Assembly: GCA_016713785.1 (NCBI GenBank)
Contig: JADJOM010000002.1
Span: 689,147-753,146 of the forward strand
DNA from: Gemmatimonadota bacterium
Lineage (GTDB): Bacteria; Gemmatimonadota; Gemmatimonadetes; Gemmatimonadales; GWC2-71-9
Reading direction: 5' to 3'
DNA length: 64,000 nt
Part shown: one piece after another, positions 7,082 through 16,880 of the stretch
Layout of the letters: every line of letters begins with the position of its first letter
Numbering within the stretch: the first letter of the stretch is position 1
Notes under the pieces: model-generated
Seen by the model: the letters and a program-made list of their open reading frames with translations, nothing else
What the model was told of the DNA's origin: nothing
Database searches by the model: none
Translations under genes and position numbers: made by a program

Positions 7082-7486
7082 ATGACGATGCGATCCTCGC
7101 ACATCCTGGTGCTGGACACCGAGACCGATCGGCGGGACGGGCTGGTGCAGTCGCTCAAGGGCGCCGGCCACCAGCCGGTGGTGGTCACCAACGCGTCGGA
7201 GGCGGCCCGCGCGCTCGCGGTGCCGGGACTCGACGCCGCCTACCTGGCGCTCGCCGCGCCGGGGCTCGACCTGACGCACCTGCGCCAGGCGCTGGCCCCG
7301 GCCGACCCGACGGAACCCGAGCCGCTCGATGACGTGGAGCGGCGGCATATCGCCCGCACCCTGGCCTTCACCCGCGGCAACAAGCGCCGGGCGGCGCACC
7401 TGCTCGGCATTGCGCGATCGACCCTGCTGGCCAAGGTGCGCAAGTACGGGCTGGGCAGCGGGACGGACACCGGCGCCGACGACTGA
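7082..7486 (+). CDS. Short regulator: degenerate receiver plus Fis-type helix-turn-helix
   Basis: 134 residues. The first ~60 resemble the start of a response-regulator receiver (HILVLDTETDRRDGLVQSL), but the strand that normally carries the phospho-acceptor Asp reads AAYLALAAPGLD, and the rest of the domain is missing. The C-terminal ~50 residues are a Fis-type HTH (DDVERRHIARTLAFTRGNK, then RAAHLLGIARSTLLAKVRKYG), as found at the ends of NtrC- and PrrA/ActR-type regulators. It probably binds DNA without phosphorylation control. ATG 7082 follows GGAG by 4 nt. The gene is divergent from the exoribonuclease. Confidence 0.75.
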   Translation: MTMRSSHILVLDTETDRRDGLVQSLKGAGHQPVVVTNASEAARALAVPGLDAAYLALAAPGLDLTHLRQALAPADPTEPEPLDDVERRHIARTLAFTRGNKRRAAHLLGIARSTLLAKVRKYGLGSGTDTGADD

Positions 7487-7509
7487 CCGGGGGCCCGGCT
7501 GCAGCCCCC

Positions 7510-7941
7510 CTACTGCAGCCGCACCCGGCCGTACCGCGACACGATCACCTGCCGCACGGCCCCGCCCCGGCGCAGCACAAACGTGGCGTTGGCCAGCCCC
7601 ATCCCGACTCCTCCGGGCCCGAAGGCCGCCTGGTGCGGCATGCCGGTGACCAGCACGTCCTCCACCGCCGGCCCGCCCCCTTCCCAGCGCAGCACCGTGT
7701 CGACCGGCGATTCCACCGCACGGATGGCCAGCCGGGCCGGCGTGAGCTCCAGCACCACCACCCGCTGTTCGGCGATGGCGATGAAGCGGGCCCGCAGGTG
7801 GGCCGCCACCAGCGCCCGGGCGGCGGCGTCGGTCTGGAGCCGGTCGTGCAGTGCGCCGATGCCGGGCAGCGCCAGCGCGGCCAGCAGCCCCGCCACCACC
7901 AGGACCAGCAGCAGTTCGAGGAGAGACACGCCGCGTCGCAT
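7510..7941 (-). CDS. Type II secretion / type IV pilus pseudopilin (GspH/FimT-like)
   Basis: 143 residues. The N-terminus MRRGVSLLELLLVLVVAGLL is a textbook class III signal: a prepilin peptidase site after Gly, Glu at position +5, and a hydrophobic helix. The C-terminal domain is beta-rich, consistent with GspH-type minor pseudopilins. ATG 7941 is selected as the only start giving this signal. No other secretion genes are next to it, but decayed gspE/gspF pieces occur at 55 kb in this window. Confidence 0.8.
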   Translation of the reverse strand: MRRGVSLLELLLVLVVAGLLAALALPGIGALHDRLQTDAAARALVAAHLRARFIAIAEQRVVVLELTPARLAIRAVESPVDTVLRWEGGGPAVEDVLVTGMPHQAAFGPGGVGMGLANATFVLRRGGAVRQVIVSRYGRVRLQ

Positions 7942-8086
7942 GGGCCGACGATAGCGGCGGTCCGGTCGCGGGCCGCAAGCCCGGGGACGCACCGCGGAGC
8001 AGGGAATCGCGGTGATCCGCGACCTTGCCCCCACCGCGCGGGGGGCGCATACTAGCGGCTCCTGACCCCCGCCCCCTGGACTCCCC

Positions 8087-8722
8087 GTGACCCTCGCCGT
8101 TCCCGCGGCCACCGCCGACGCCCTGAGCACGCTCCGCCAGTACGCGGCGCTGGCCCCCTGGAGCCTGCGGGACCTCTCGGCGCTGGCCGGCGCGATCCTC
8201 GAGACTTCGGCGATCTACCCGGTCAACGCGGCGGCCAGCGCCCGGCCCAGCGAGCGCACCATCCGCTTCTACGTGACCCGCAAGCTGGTCAGCCCGCCGG
8301 AGGGACGGGGCACGGCGGCGACCTACGGCTACCGGCACCTGCTGCAGGTCCTGGCGATCAAGCTGCAGCAGATGGAGGGCGCCACGCTGGAGCAGCTGGT
8401 CAAGGAACTGGGCGGCCTGGCGGGCGATGTGGTGGAGCGTCGGGTCGCGGCCGCGCTCGGTCCGCGGCTCCCGCCGCCGGACCAGCTGCCGCTGACCGTC
8501 CCGGAGGGCGCCCCCCGCGGCAAGGTGGGCCGCGCCCTGGTGGCCTGGGCCGGCGGCGCCGCGCCGCGCCGGGGCAAGGGCCAGCTGCTGCGCCGCATCG
8601 CGCTGGGCCCCGGGGCCGAGCTGCTGCTCGACGAGCGCCACGCGCTGTTCGACGCGCTGGAGGACGAGGCCATCGTCGACGCCCTGCGCCGCGCCCTGGA
8701 CCAGGCCGGCCCGCGGCCGTAG
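8087..8722 (+). CDS. MerR-like winged-helix regulator
   Basis: 211 residues. Residues ~45-105 read SERTIRFYVTRKLVSPPEG, then GYRHLLQVLAIKLQQMEG, which is the MerR-type HTH with recognition helix and wing (TIRFYVxxGLxxPPxxxG, YxxxHLxxLxxIKxLQxxG). The usual start at the HTH is replaced by ~45 extra residues, and the C-terminus is Ala/Leu-rich without a recognisable ligand domain or cysteines. The ligand is unknown. GTG 8087 is used; a TACTAG element lies upstream. Confidence 0.7.
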   Translation: MTLAVPAATADALSTLRQYAALAPWSLRDLSALAGAILETSAIYPVNAAASARPSERTIRFYVTRKLVSPPEGRGTAATYGYRHLLQVLAIKLQQMEGATLEQLVKELGGLAGDVVERRVAAALGPRLPPPDQLPLTVPEGAPRGKVGRALVAWAGGAAPRRGKGQLLRRIALGPGAELLLDERHALFDALEDEAIVDALRRALDQAGPRP

Positions 8723-8779
8723 CCCCGCGGTCGGGCCTGCCCTAGAATTCTCCCAGGGCTCCCCCAACAAGGACGAGGC

Positions 8780-9337
8780 ATGAGCATCATCCTGCTGGTG
8801 GTGGTGGCGGCGATCGCGCTGTGGGTGATCACCGCCTACAACCGCCTGATCGCGCTCAAGAACCAGGTGGCCAACGGCTGGAAGCAGATCGACGTGCAGC
8901 TCAAGCGCCGGCACGACCTCATCCCCAACCTGGTGAACGCGGTGAAGGGGGCGATGGACTTCGAGAAGGGGACCCTCGAGGCGGTGATCGCGGCGCGCAA
9001 CAAGGCGGTGGCGGCCACCGGCGTGCCCCAGGTGGCGCGGGCCGAGGGCGAGCTGACCCAGGCGCTGGGCCGGCTGTTCGCCCTCTCGGAGAACTACCCG
9101 CAGCTCAAGGCCACCGCCAACATCCAGCAGCTGCAGGAAGAGCTGACCAGCACCGAGAACAAGGTGAGCTTTGCCCGGCAGGCGTACAACGACGTCGCCA
9201 CCACGTTCAATACCGCGCAGCAGCAGTTCCCCACCAACCTCGTGGCCGGGCTGGCCAAGGCGTGGCCGGCCGAGCTGTGGGAGCTCGAGGACCCCGCCGA
9301 GCGGGCGGTGCCCAACGTCGACCTGCGGATGAACTGA
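8780..9337 (+). CDS. lemA: LemA family protein
   Basis: 185 residues with an N-terminal membrane helix (IILLVVVAAIALWVITAYN) followed by the LemA four-helix body. Diagnostic stretches are NGWKQIDVQLKRRHDLIPNL, the SENYPQLKA segment, and QEELTSTENKVSFARQAYND. Known of the family: LemA proteins are membrane-anchored, of unclear function, and very often paired with an M48 protease, as here (45 nt downstream). TAGAAT at 8741-8746 could be the -10. Confidence 0.95.
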   Translation: MSIILLVVVAAIALWVITAYNRLIALKNQVANGWKQIDVQLKRRHDLIPNLVNAVKGAMDFEKGTLEAVIAARNKAVAATGVPQVARAEGELTQALGRLFALSENYPQLKATANIQQLQEELTSTENKVSFARQAYNDVATTFNTAQQQFPTNLVAGLAKAWPAELWELEDPAERAVPNVDLRMN

Positions 9338-9381
9338 GCCCAGGGCGCCCGGTACCCGGTACCCGGTCCCCGGGACTGCGC

Positions 9382-10410
9382 ATGGCCGCTTCCGCCAACC
9401 TCTTCGACCAGCAGGAATCCAACCGCCGGCGCTCGTTCTGGCTGGTGACCGGGTTCCTGCTGTTCTTTGCCTGGATCGGCTTCGGCGGCGACCTGGCGAT
9501 CTACCTGGCCACGGCGGGGACCGCGCAGGCCCACCGGGTGCCGGGGATCGGCATCGTGGTCACCCTGGTGGCGTCCGGCATCTGCTGGTACTCGTGGAAG
9601 AAGGGCGCGGCGCGGGTGCTGTGGGCCACCGGCGCCACCGAGGTGGTGGAGCCGGCGGACGAGCTCGAGCGCCGGCTGGTGAACGTGGTGGAGGAGATGG
9701 CCATCGCCAGCGCGCTGCCGCGGCCCCGGGTGTACGTGGTGCCCGACGCCGACCCCAACGCCTTCGCGACCGGCATCGAGCCGGGGCAGGCGGCGGTGGC
9801 GGTGACCCGCGGGCTGCTGGAGCGGCTCGACCGGGACGAGCTGCAGGGGGTGGTGGCGCACGAGCTGGCGCACGTCCGCAACCTCGACACCCGCCTGATG
9901 ACCCTGCTGGCGGCGATGGTGGGGGCGATCGCGCTCATGTCGGACGGGCTGGGGCGGATGCTCCGGGGCGGGGTGCGGATCGGGGGGCGGAGCGGTGGCG
10001 GTCGCAGCGCCCGGGGCGGGAGCAAGGGCGGGGCGGGCGCCCTCGCGGTGGTGGTGCTGGTGCTCTGGCTGGTGACGCTGCTGCTGGCGCCGGTCATCTC
10101 GCGGTTCCTGGCCATGGCGGTGAGCCGGAAGCGGGAATACCTGGCCGACGCCACCGCCGCGCAGTTCACCCGCAACCCGATGGCCCTCGCCAGCGCGCTG
10201 GAGAAGCTGGCCGCCGCCGCGGAGCCCACGCAGTCCATCACGCGCGGCGCGGCGCACCTGTGCATCGTGGACCCCAGCGCCAGCCGGCTCTCCTCGCGCG
10301 AGGGATTCCTCGGCGACGTCTTCGCCAGCCACCCGCCCATCGCCCAGCGCATCATCCGGCTGCGCGGGATGGCGTTCCAGGCGGCCAAGCAGGGGTCCCC
10401 CCAGCCGTAG
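9382..10410 (+). CDS. HtpX-like M48 membrane metalloprotease
   Basis: 342 residues. Two N-terminal membrane helices, then a zinc-binding HELAH motif (VVAHELAHVRN) around residue 158, a Gly/Ser/Arg-rich insert, another membrane segment (AVVVLVLWLVTLLLAPVIS), and the downstream metal ligand in REYLADATA. Known of the family: M48B proteases degrade damaged membrane proteins. It forms an apparent operon with lemA. The 45-nt gap contains GGTACCCGGTACCCGGT. Confidence 0.9.
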   Translation: MAASANLFDQQESNRRRSFWLVTGFLLFFAWIGFGGDLAIYLATAGTAQAHRVPGIGIVVTLVASGICWYSWKKGAARVLWATGATEVVEPADELERRLVNVVEEMAIASALPRPRVYVVPDADPNAFATGIEPGQAAVAVTRGLLERLDRDELQGVVAHELAHVRNLDTRLMTLLAAMVGAIALMSDGLGRMLRGGVRIGGRSGGGRSARGGSKGGAGALAVVVLVLWLVTLLLAPVISRFLAMAVSRKREYLADATAAQFTRNPMALASALEKLAAAAEPTQSITRGAAHLCIVDPSASRLSSREGFLGDVFASHPPIAQRIIRLRGMAFQAAKQGSPQP

Positions 10411-10458
10411 CCCGCCGGGCGGCGCCCTGCCGTGACTGGCGCCGCTGCCATCGGGGTG

Positions 10459-10464
10459 TACTCT
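10459..10464 (+). promoter_or_regulatory. -10 element, probable leaderless promoter of plsB
   Basis: TACTCT lies 7 nt before GTG 10472, with no ribosome site between. Confidence 0.4.
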
Positions 10465-10471
10465 ACCTTCC

Positions 10472-11986
10472 GTGTCCCTCCCCCTCTGGCTCATCCTGAC
10501 GGCCGCGTTCCTCTTCGCGGCCATCGGCACCGCGGTGGTGCTGCTGGCCACCCGCTCGGTGCTGCGGCACCGGCTGCGCCGGTGGGCGCGGACCACGCTG
10601 TGGCAGTTCCGCTCGCGGGTGGACCGGTACAAGCTGGTGGAGCGCGACCGCATCCGCGAGGCGCTGCTCGCCGACCCCGGGATCGGGGCGGCCATCGCCG
10701 AGCACGCCGCGGCGCACGGCATGGCCGACTCGGAGGTGCGGATCCGGGTCAACCAGTACATCGACGAGATCGTCCCGTTCTTCAACGTGCTGTCGTACTA
10801 CCGGATCGGGTACAACCTCTCGCGGCTGCTCATCAACCTGCTCTACAAGTCCACCATCGAGTACCGCGACCAGCCCGCCCTCGACCGGATGCCGCGGCGC
10901 GACGTGGTGGTGTACCTGATGAACCACCGCAGCAACGCGGACTACGTGGTGCTGGCCTACGTCATGGCGCGGATGGTGAGCATCAGCTACGCGGTGGGGG
11001 AGTGGGCCCGGGTGTGGCCGCTCGAGTTTGTCTTCAAGAGCTTCGGCAGCTACTTCATCCGGCGCCGGTTCCGCGAGCCGCTGTACCACACGGTGCTGGA
11101 GCGGTACGTGCAGCTCATCACCCGCAACGGGGTGACGCAGGGGATCTTTCCCGAGGGGGGGCTCACCCGGGACGGTGCCCTCCGGCCGGTGAAGCTCGGC
11201 CTGCTCGACTACATCGTCCGCACCCTCGAGGACCCGGCCTTCGACCGCGACATCTGGCTGGTTCCCGTGGGGATCAACTACGACCGGGTGCTGGAGGACC
11301 GCTCCCTGATCCGGGAGCGGATCGTGGGGGGCCGGCGGCCGCCGCGCTGGCGCCAGCTGGGCGTGGTGCTCGCCTACATGGGCTGGAACACCGTCCGGCT
11401 GCTGACCGGCCAGCTCAAGCGGTACGGGCGGGTGTCGGTGGCGTTCGGCACGCCGCTGTCGGTGCGGGGGTGGCTGGCGGCGCAGCCCCCGGGCATCCTG
11501 GCGCTGCCCAAGGGGGAGCGGCTGCCCCACCTGCAGCGGCTGGCGGAGCTGGCGCTGGAGCGGATCGGGCAGGTGGTGCCGGTGACCCCGGTGCCGCTGG
11601 CGGCGGCGGCGCTGCTGTCGTTCGGGGCGAGCGTGGTGCCCCGGGACCGGGTGCTGGAGCGGATGGACGAGATCCGGGACCGGCTGACGGATGGCGACGC
11701 GAAGGTGGTGCGGCAGGAGTTGCCCATCACCGAGGTCTGGGCCCGGGCCTGGCTGATGCTCTCGATGCGGCGGCTGGTGCTGGCGCAGGGACCCGACCTG
11801 GTGATCCTGCCCCGGGAGCGTCCGCTGCTCGAGTACTACGCCAATTCGATCCGCCACCTGCTGCCGGCCGACCTGGCGGTGGCCTTCTCGCCGGCGGCCG
11901 AGGCGGACCAGACGCTCCCCCGACTGGCGACGCGGGAAGAAATGGATATCATGACGAGGGAACTGCCGGTCGTGAAACGGAAATAG
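10472..11986 (+). CDS. plsB: PlsB-type glycerol-3-phosphate acyltransferase
   Basis: 504 residues. An N-terminal membrane helix is followed by an acyltransferase core with block I NHRSNAD (151-157; the usual form is NHRSHxDY) and block III FPEGG (226-230, followed by LTRDG). These are the catalytic and substrate-binding blocks of PlsB and long-chain lysophospholipid acyltransferases. Known role: acylation of glycerol-3-phosphate, the first step of phospholipid synthesis, at the inner membrane. Odd point: block I has Asn where PlsB usually has the catalytic His of HX4D, reading N-H-R-S-N-A-D, so the HX4D spacing is His152 to Asp157. The protein is shorter than E. coli PlsB (~800 aa). Confidence 0.85.
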   Translation: MSLPLWLILTAAFLFAAIGTAVVLLATRSVLRHRLRRWARTTLWQFRSRVDRYKLVERDRIREALLADPGIGAAIAEHAAAHGMADSEVRIRVNQYIDEIVPFFNVLSYYRIGYNLSRLLINLLYKSTIEYRDQPALDRMPRRDVVVYLMNHRSNADYVVLAYVMARMVSISYAVGEWARVWPLEFVFKSFGSYFIRRRFREPLYHTVLERYVQLITRNGVTQGIFPEGGLTRDGALRPVKLGLLDYIVRTLEDPAFDRDIWLVPVGINYDRVLEDRSLIRERIVGGRRPPRWRQLGVVLAYMGWNTVRLLTGQLKRYGRVSVAFGTPLSVRGWLAAQPPGILALPKGERLPHLQRLAELALERIGQVVPVTPVPLAAAALLSFGASVVPRDRVLERMDEIRDRLTDGDAKVVRQELPITEVWARAWLMLSMRRLVLAQGPDLVILPRERPLLEYYANSIRHLLPADLAVAFSPAAEADQTLPRLATREEMDIMTRELPVVKRK

Positions 11987-12054
11987 GGGCCGGAGATGGG
12001 GCGGCCGGTCCCCTGGTACCTGTCCCTCGCGCTTACCCACACCCCGCGGACTTC

Positions 12055-12798
12055 ATGCCCCGTCTGCTGCTGCTGTCGAACTCCCGCAATCCCGGCGAGG
12101 GCTACCTGGCGCACGCGCTCGGCGCCATCGGCGCCTTCCTCGGCCCCGAGCCCCGGCGGCTGGCCTTCATCCCGTACGCCGCCGTGACGGTGTCCTACGC
12201 CGACTACACCGCCCGGGTGCGCCGGGCGCTGGAGCCGCTGGGTCACATGGTCGAGTCGCTGCACGAAGGGGACCCGACGGAGGTGCTCCGGGAGGCCAAC
12301 GGGCTGCTCGTCGGGGGCGGGAACACCTTCCGCCTGCTGGAGCAGCTGCATCATACCGACCTGCTCAAGCGCCTCCGGCACAAGGTCATGCACGGCGCGC
12401 CCTACATCGGGTGGAGCGCCGGGGCCAACCTGGCCTGCCCCACGATCCGGACCACCAACGACATGCCGGTGGTGCAACCACCCTCCTTCGCGGGGCTGCA
12501 CCTGGTGCCGTTCCAGATCAACCCGCACTACACCGACGAGGTGCTCCCCAACCACGGGGGCGAGAGCCGGGACGACCGGATCCAGGAGTTCCTGGCGCTC
12601 AATCCGGGCATCACGGTGCTGGGCCTGCGGGAGGGGAGCTGGCTGCGGGTGGAGCAGGCGGGGGTCGAGCTGCACGGACCGAGCTTCATGCGGGTGTTCC
12701 GGGGCGGGGAGGCCCCGATCGACGTGCCCCCGGGGAGCGTGGCCGGGTCGTTCCGGGAGCGCGAGCCCCCCGCCCGGGTGAGCGGGGGGTTCCGCTAG
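12055..12798 (+). CDS. pepE: Dipeptidase E (alpha-aspartyl dipeptidase, family S51)
   Basis: 247 residues, similar to characterised PepE proteins (~230). The nucleophile motif GWSAGAN places Ser at 121. Asp136 (TTNDMP) and His158 (INPHYTD) match the known S51 triad, and the glycine loop VGGGNTF is present. Function: hydrolysis of N-terminal aspartyl dipeptides in the cytoplasm. The stop lies 2 nt from the end of the convergent helicase gene. Confidence 0.93.
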   Translation: MPRLLLLSNSRNPGEGYLAHALGAIGAFLGPEPRRLAFIPYAAVTVSYADYTARVRRALEPLGHMVESLHEGDPTEVLREANGLLVGGGNTFRLLEQLHHTDLLKRLRHKVMHGAPYIGWSAGANLACPTIRTTNDMPVVQPPSFAGLHLVPFQINPHYTDEVLPNHGGESRDDRIQEFLALNPGITVLGLREGSWLRVEQAGVELHGPSFMRVFRGGEAPIDVPPGSVAGSFREREPPARVSGGFR

Positions 12799-12800
12799 GC

Positions 12801-14177
<1,377 letters not shown>

Positions 14178-14281
14178 CGGGACCAGCCGGGACAGGAGGA
14201 GTGTGAACGCGCACGGCCGTACGCGTTGCGCGGAGCGCGCCAGCAAAGTAAGCGCCCGCCCGGGAACGCGCTGGGCGGCCC

Positions 14282-15328
14282 TCAGGCGCGCAGGGTGGCC
14301 AGCACCTCGGCGCAGAGGGTCCCGGGGTCGAAGGGCAGGCCGATCACGTGGTCGGCGCCGGCGGCGCGGGCGGGGGCGGGATCGCCCTGCACCAGCGCCA
14401 CCACGCGGAAGTCGCGCTCGCGCGGGGGATGGAACCCGCCCAGCGGGTCGGTGCCGGGGGCGCCGCTGCCATGGATGAGCACCACGGCCACCCCGACCTC
14501 CGAGGCCCGGCTGGTGAGCTCGCCGGCGCCGGTCACCCGCGTCACCCCGAAGCCGGCGTGGCGCAGCAGCATGGCCACCACCCGCTCGGTGTCCTGGTCG
14601 GGCAGGTGCAGCACCGCCTCGCCCAGGTAGCTGGGCACCGCCTGGGTGCGGCGGGAGAGGTCGATCATCGGCACGTGGTCGAGGTACGGCGTGGTGCGGT
14701 CGTGGCGCAGGGTGCCGACCCGGTCGAGGGTCTGGCGGATCCGCTCCAGCTGCTCCCGGACGGCGAGCAGCGCGGTGCGGTGGTCGGCCGGCACCGAGGG
14801 ATCGTCGATGAGCAGCGCGAGCTCGGCGTACGCCGCCATCAGCGGATTGTTGATGTTGTGGTGCAGGGTGACGTTGAGCTGGCCGATGGCCGCGAGCCGC
14901 TCGGCGTGGACCAGGTCGCGCTCGGCGGCCGCCAGCGCGTCGCGCAGCGCGCGCTGCCGGCGGTGCCGCTCCACCACCTGCGGCAGCAGGGCGGGGAGCG
15001 ACGGATCCTTGATCAGGTAGTCGTCGGCCCCGGCCCGCAGCGCCGCGGCGGCCAGCGCCTCGTCGCCGTGGGCGGTGACCAGCACCACCGCGGGGCGGCT
15101 GGTCACGGCGCGGAGCGCGGGCAGCGCCGCCAGGCCCTGGCCATCGGGGAGCTGGTGGTCGAGCAGGACCAGGTCGGCCTCGGGGGCGAGCGCCATGGCC
15201 TGCGCGATGCTCGTGGCCACGGGGGCGCGGCCGTGGCCGGCCTGCTCCAGCAGGGTGGTGACCAGCCGGGCGTAGTCGGGATCGTCGTCGACCACGAGGA
15301 TCCGCAGGGACTGCCGTTCAGGCCGCAC
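14282..15328 (-). CDS. Receiver domain plus H-box (kinase-like) protein without ATPase domain
   Basis: 348 residues. Residues ~8-125 are a complete receiver: the acidic DDD cluster near residues 14-16, phospho-acceptor Asp57 in LVLLDHQLPDG, a Thr/Ala switch, and Lys in YLIKDPS. A coiled helix then carries an H-box-like sequence, LNVTLHHNINNPLMA. No HATPase N/G boxes follow. The C-terminal ~130 residues resemble a second, degenerate receiver (no Asp at the active strand). It is the last gene of the operon with the GT2 and HEAT genes; the start overlaps the GT2 stop by 11 nt. It may act as a phosphotransfer or dimerising regulator of polysaccharide synthesis. Confidence 0.75.
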   Translation of the reverse strand: MRPERQSLRILVVDDDPDYARLVTTLLEQAGHGRAPVATSIAQAMALAPEADLVLLDHQLPDGQGLAALPALRAVTSRPAVVLVTAHGDEALAAAALRAGADDYLIKDPSLPALLPQVVERHRRQRALRDALAAAERDLVHAERLAAIGQLNVTLHHNINNPLMAAYAELALLIDDPSVPADHRTALLAVREQLERIRQTLDRVGTLRHDRTTPYLDHVPMIDLSRRTQAVPSYLGEAVLHLPDQDTERVVAMLLRHAGFGVTRVTGAGELTSRASEVGVAVVLIHGSGAPGTDPLGGFHPPRERDFRVVALVQGDPAPARAAGADHVIGLPFDPGTLCAEVLATLRA

Positions 15329-16880
15329 GCTGGGCCTCCGGGTGCTTCTGGAACCCCTGCCGGGCGAATTTCTCCCAGCCGCTCTTGCCGCGCCAGGCGT
15401 CCCACAGGCCGCGCAGCCGCCAGTACAGCGTGAGCGGGCGCCAGAAGAAGTTCTCCAGCACGGCGTAGCCGAGCAGGATGAGGACGTCGCGCTTGCGGTT
15501 GAACGGCAGCAGGCCGCGCTGCAGCCGGTCGGCGAGGCCGTAGCGGAAGCGCCAGGCGCCGACCAGCACCGCGAAGATGTTGACCAGCGTGCCCCAGCCG
15601 AGCGAGGCCAGCAGGAAGGCCACGGCGTACTGCTCGTTGAGGATCGGCACCTGGAAGATCCACTCCATGACCAGGAACGCCGCCACGAAGAGGTAGCCGA
15701 TGGCCTCGATCATGGGGCCATAGTACTCGAACAGCCAGAACGACGGCAGCGCGAACCAGCCGATGCGGCCGTACTTCCGCCGGAACAGCATGTCGCGGTG
15801 GTAGAAGAGCGACTCCCGCAGGCCGCGGTACCAGCGCCCCCGCTGCTTGCGCAGCGACTCCAGCCGCTCGGGCACCTCGGTCCAGGCCACGGGGTGGGGC
15901 AGGAAGGCCACCCGGCGGGTGCGCAGCTTGTCGCGCACGAAGCGGTGCAGCCGGACCACGATCTCCATGTCCTCGCAGACGGTGCCGGCGCGGTCGCCGA
16001 CGTACTCCCCCACCAGCCGGTGCTGCACCAGTGGCGTGAGGTACCCGCCGGCGCGGATCACCGTCTCCTTCTCGAAGACCGCGAAGACCCCGGAAAGGAT
16101 CAGCACGGAGTCGAGGCGGTCGAGCCCGGTGCGCCCGGTGGTGAAGGAGCGCAGGTACTCCACCATCTGGAACCGGGCCCAGGGGTGGGTGGGGAGGCCC
16201 ACGCTCACCACCCGGCCGCCGCGGATGGTGCAGCCGTTGGCGATCGCCACCTGGCCGCCCACCGCCACGATCCGCGGGTCCTCCTGCACCATGCGCATGA
16301 GCTCCTTGAGCGCGCGCAGGTCGAGGATGCTGTCGGCGTCGAGGCTCACGAAGTAGGGCGCGGTGGAGCAGTTGATGCCGGCGTTGAGGGCGTCGGCCTT
16401 GCCGGCGTTGTCCTTGTCGATGACCACCAGCTGGGAGACGTTCTTCGGCAGCGGCACGGTGGCCACGTACATGGCCCGGACCCGCGCGGTGCCGATGGCG
16501 TCGCGGTAGGGGAGGTCGGTCCGGCGGAGGCGGAAGGCGTCCTTGAGCACCTCGAGGGTGCGGTCGCTGGAGCCGTCGTTCACCACCACCACCTCGAACC
16601 GGGGATAGTCGCAGTGCACCAGGTTGGTGACGCTGTCGACGATCGTCACCTCCTCGTTGAACGCCGGGACCACCATCGTCAGCGGCTTGGTGTAGTCGCT
16701 GTCGTCGATGAGGTCGAGGTCCTCGACGAAGTGCCCCGCCACCCGCCGCCGCACCTGGCGGGCGGAGAGCAGGATGAGCAGCAGCATGTAGCCGTTGTAC
16801 AGCAGGAAGTAGGCGAGGAAGACGGGCTGGAGCACCAGCCCGATGGCCGAGGCGACGGCGGCGACCCGCTCGCCGGTCAC
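15318..16880 (-). CDS. Processive family 2 glycosyltransferase, membrane
   Basis: 520 residues. An N-terminal membrane helix is followed by a GT2 catalytic domain: VVPAFNEE, VVVNDGSSD, the SLDADSIL DxD site, CEDMEI, and the KQRGRWYRG (QxxRW) motif of processive synthases such as those for PNAG, cellulose or hyaluronan. At least four further membrane segments follow at the C-terminal end. Role (inferred): polymerises and exports a beta-linked exopolysaccharide. GTG 16880 overlaps the upstream stop (GTGA), so it is translationally coupled to the HEAT gene. Confidence 0.88.
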   Translation of the reverse strand: MTGERVAAVASAIGLVLQPVFLAYFLLYNGYMLLLILLSARQVRRRVAGHFVEDLDLIDDSDYTKPLTMVVPAFNEEVTIVDSVTNLVHCDYPRFEVVVVNDGSSDRTLEVLKDAFRLRRTDLPYRDAIGTARVRAMYVATVPLPKNVSQLVVIDKDNAGKADALNAGINCSTAPYFVSLDADSILDLRALKELMRMVQEDPRIVAVGGQVAIANGCTIRGGRVVSVGLPTHPWARFQMVEYLRSFTTGRTGLDRLDSVLILSGVFAVFEKETVIRAGGYLTPLVQHRLVGEYVGDRAGTVCEDMEIVVRLHRFVRDKLRTRRVAFLPHPVAWTEVPERLESLRKQRGRWYRGLRESLFYHRDMLFRRKYGRIGWFALPSFWLFEYYGPMIEAIGYLFVAAFLVMEWIFQVPILNEQYAVAFLLASLGWGTLVNIFAVLVGAWRFRYGLADRLQRGLLPFNRKRDVLILLGYAVLENFFWRPLTLYWRLRGLWDAWRGKSGWEKFARQGFQKHPEAQRAA

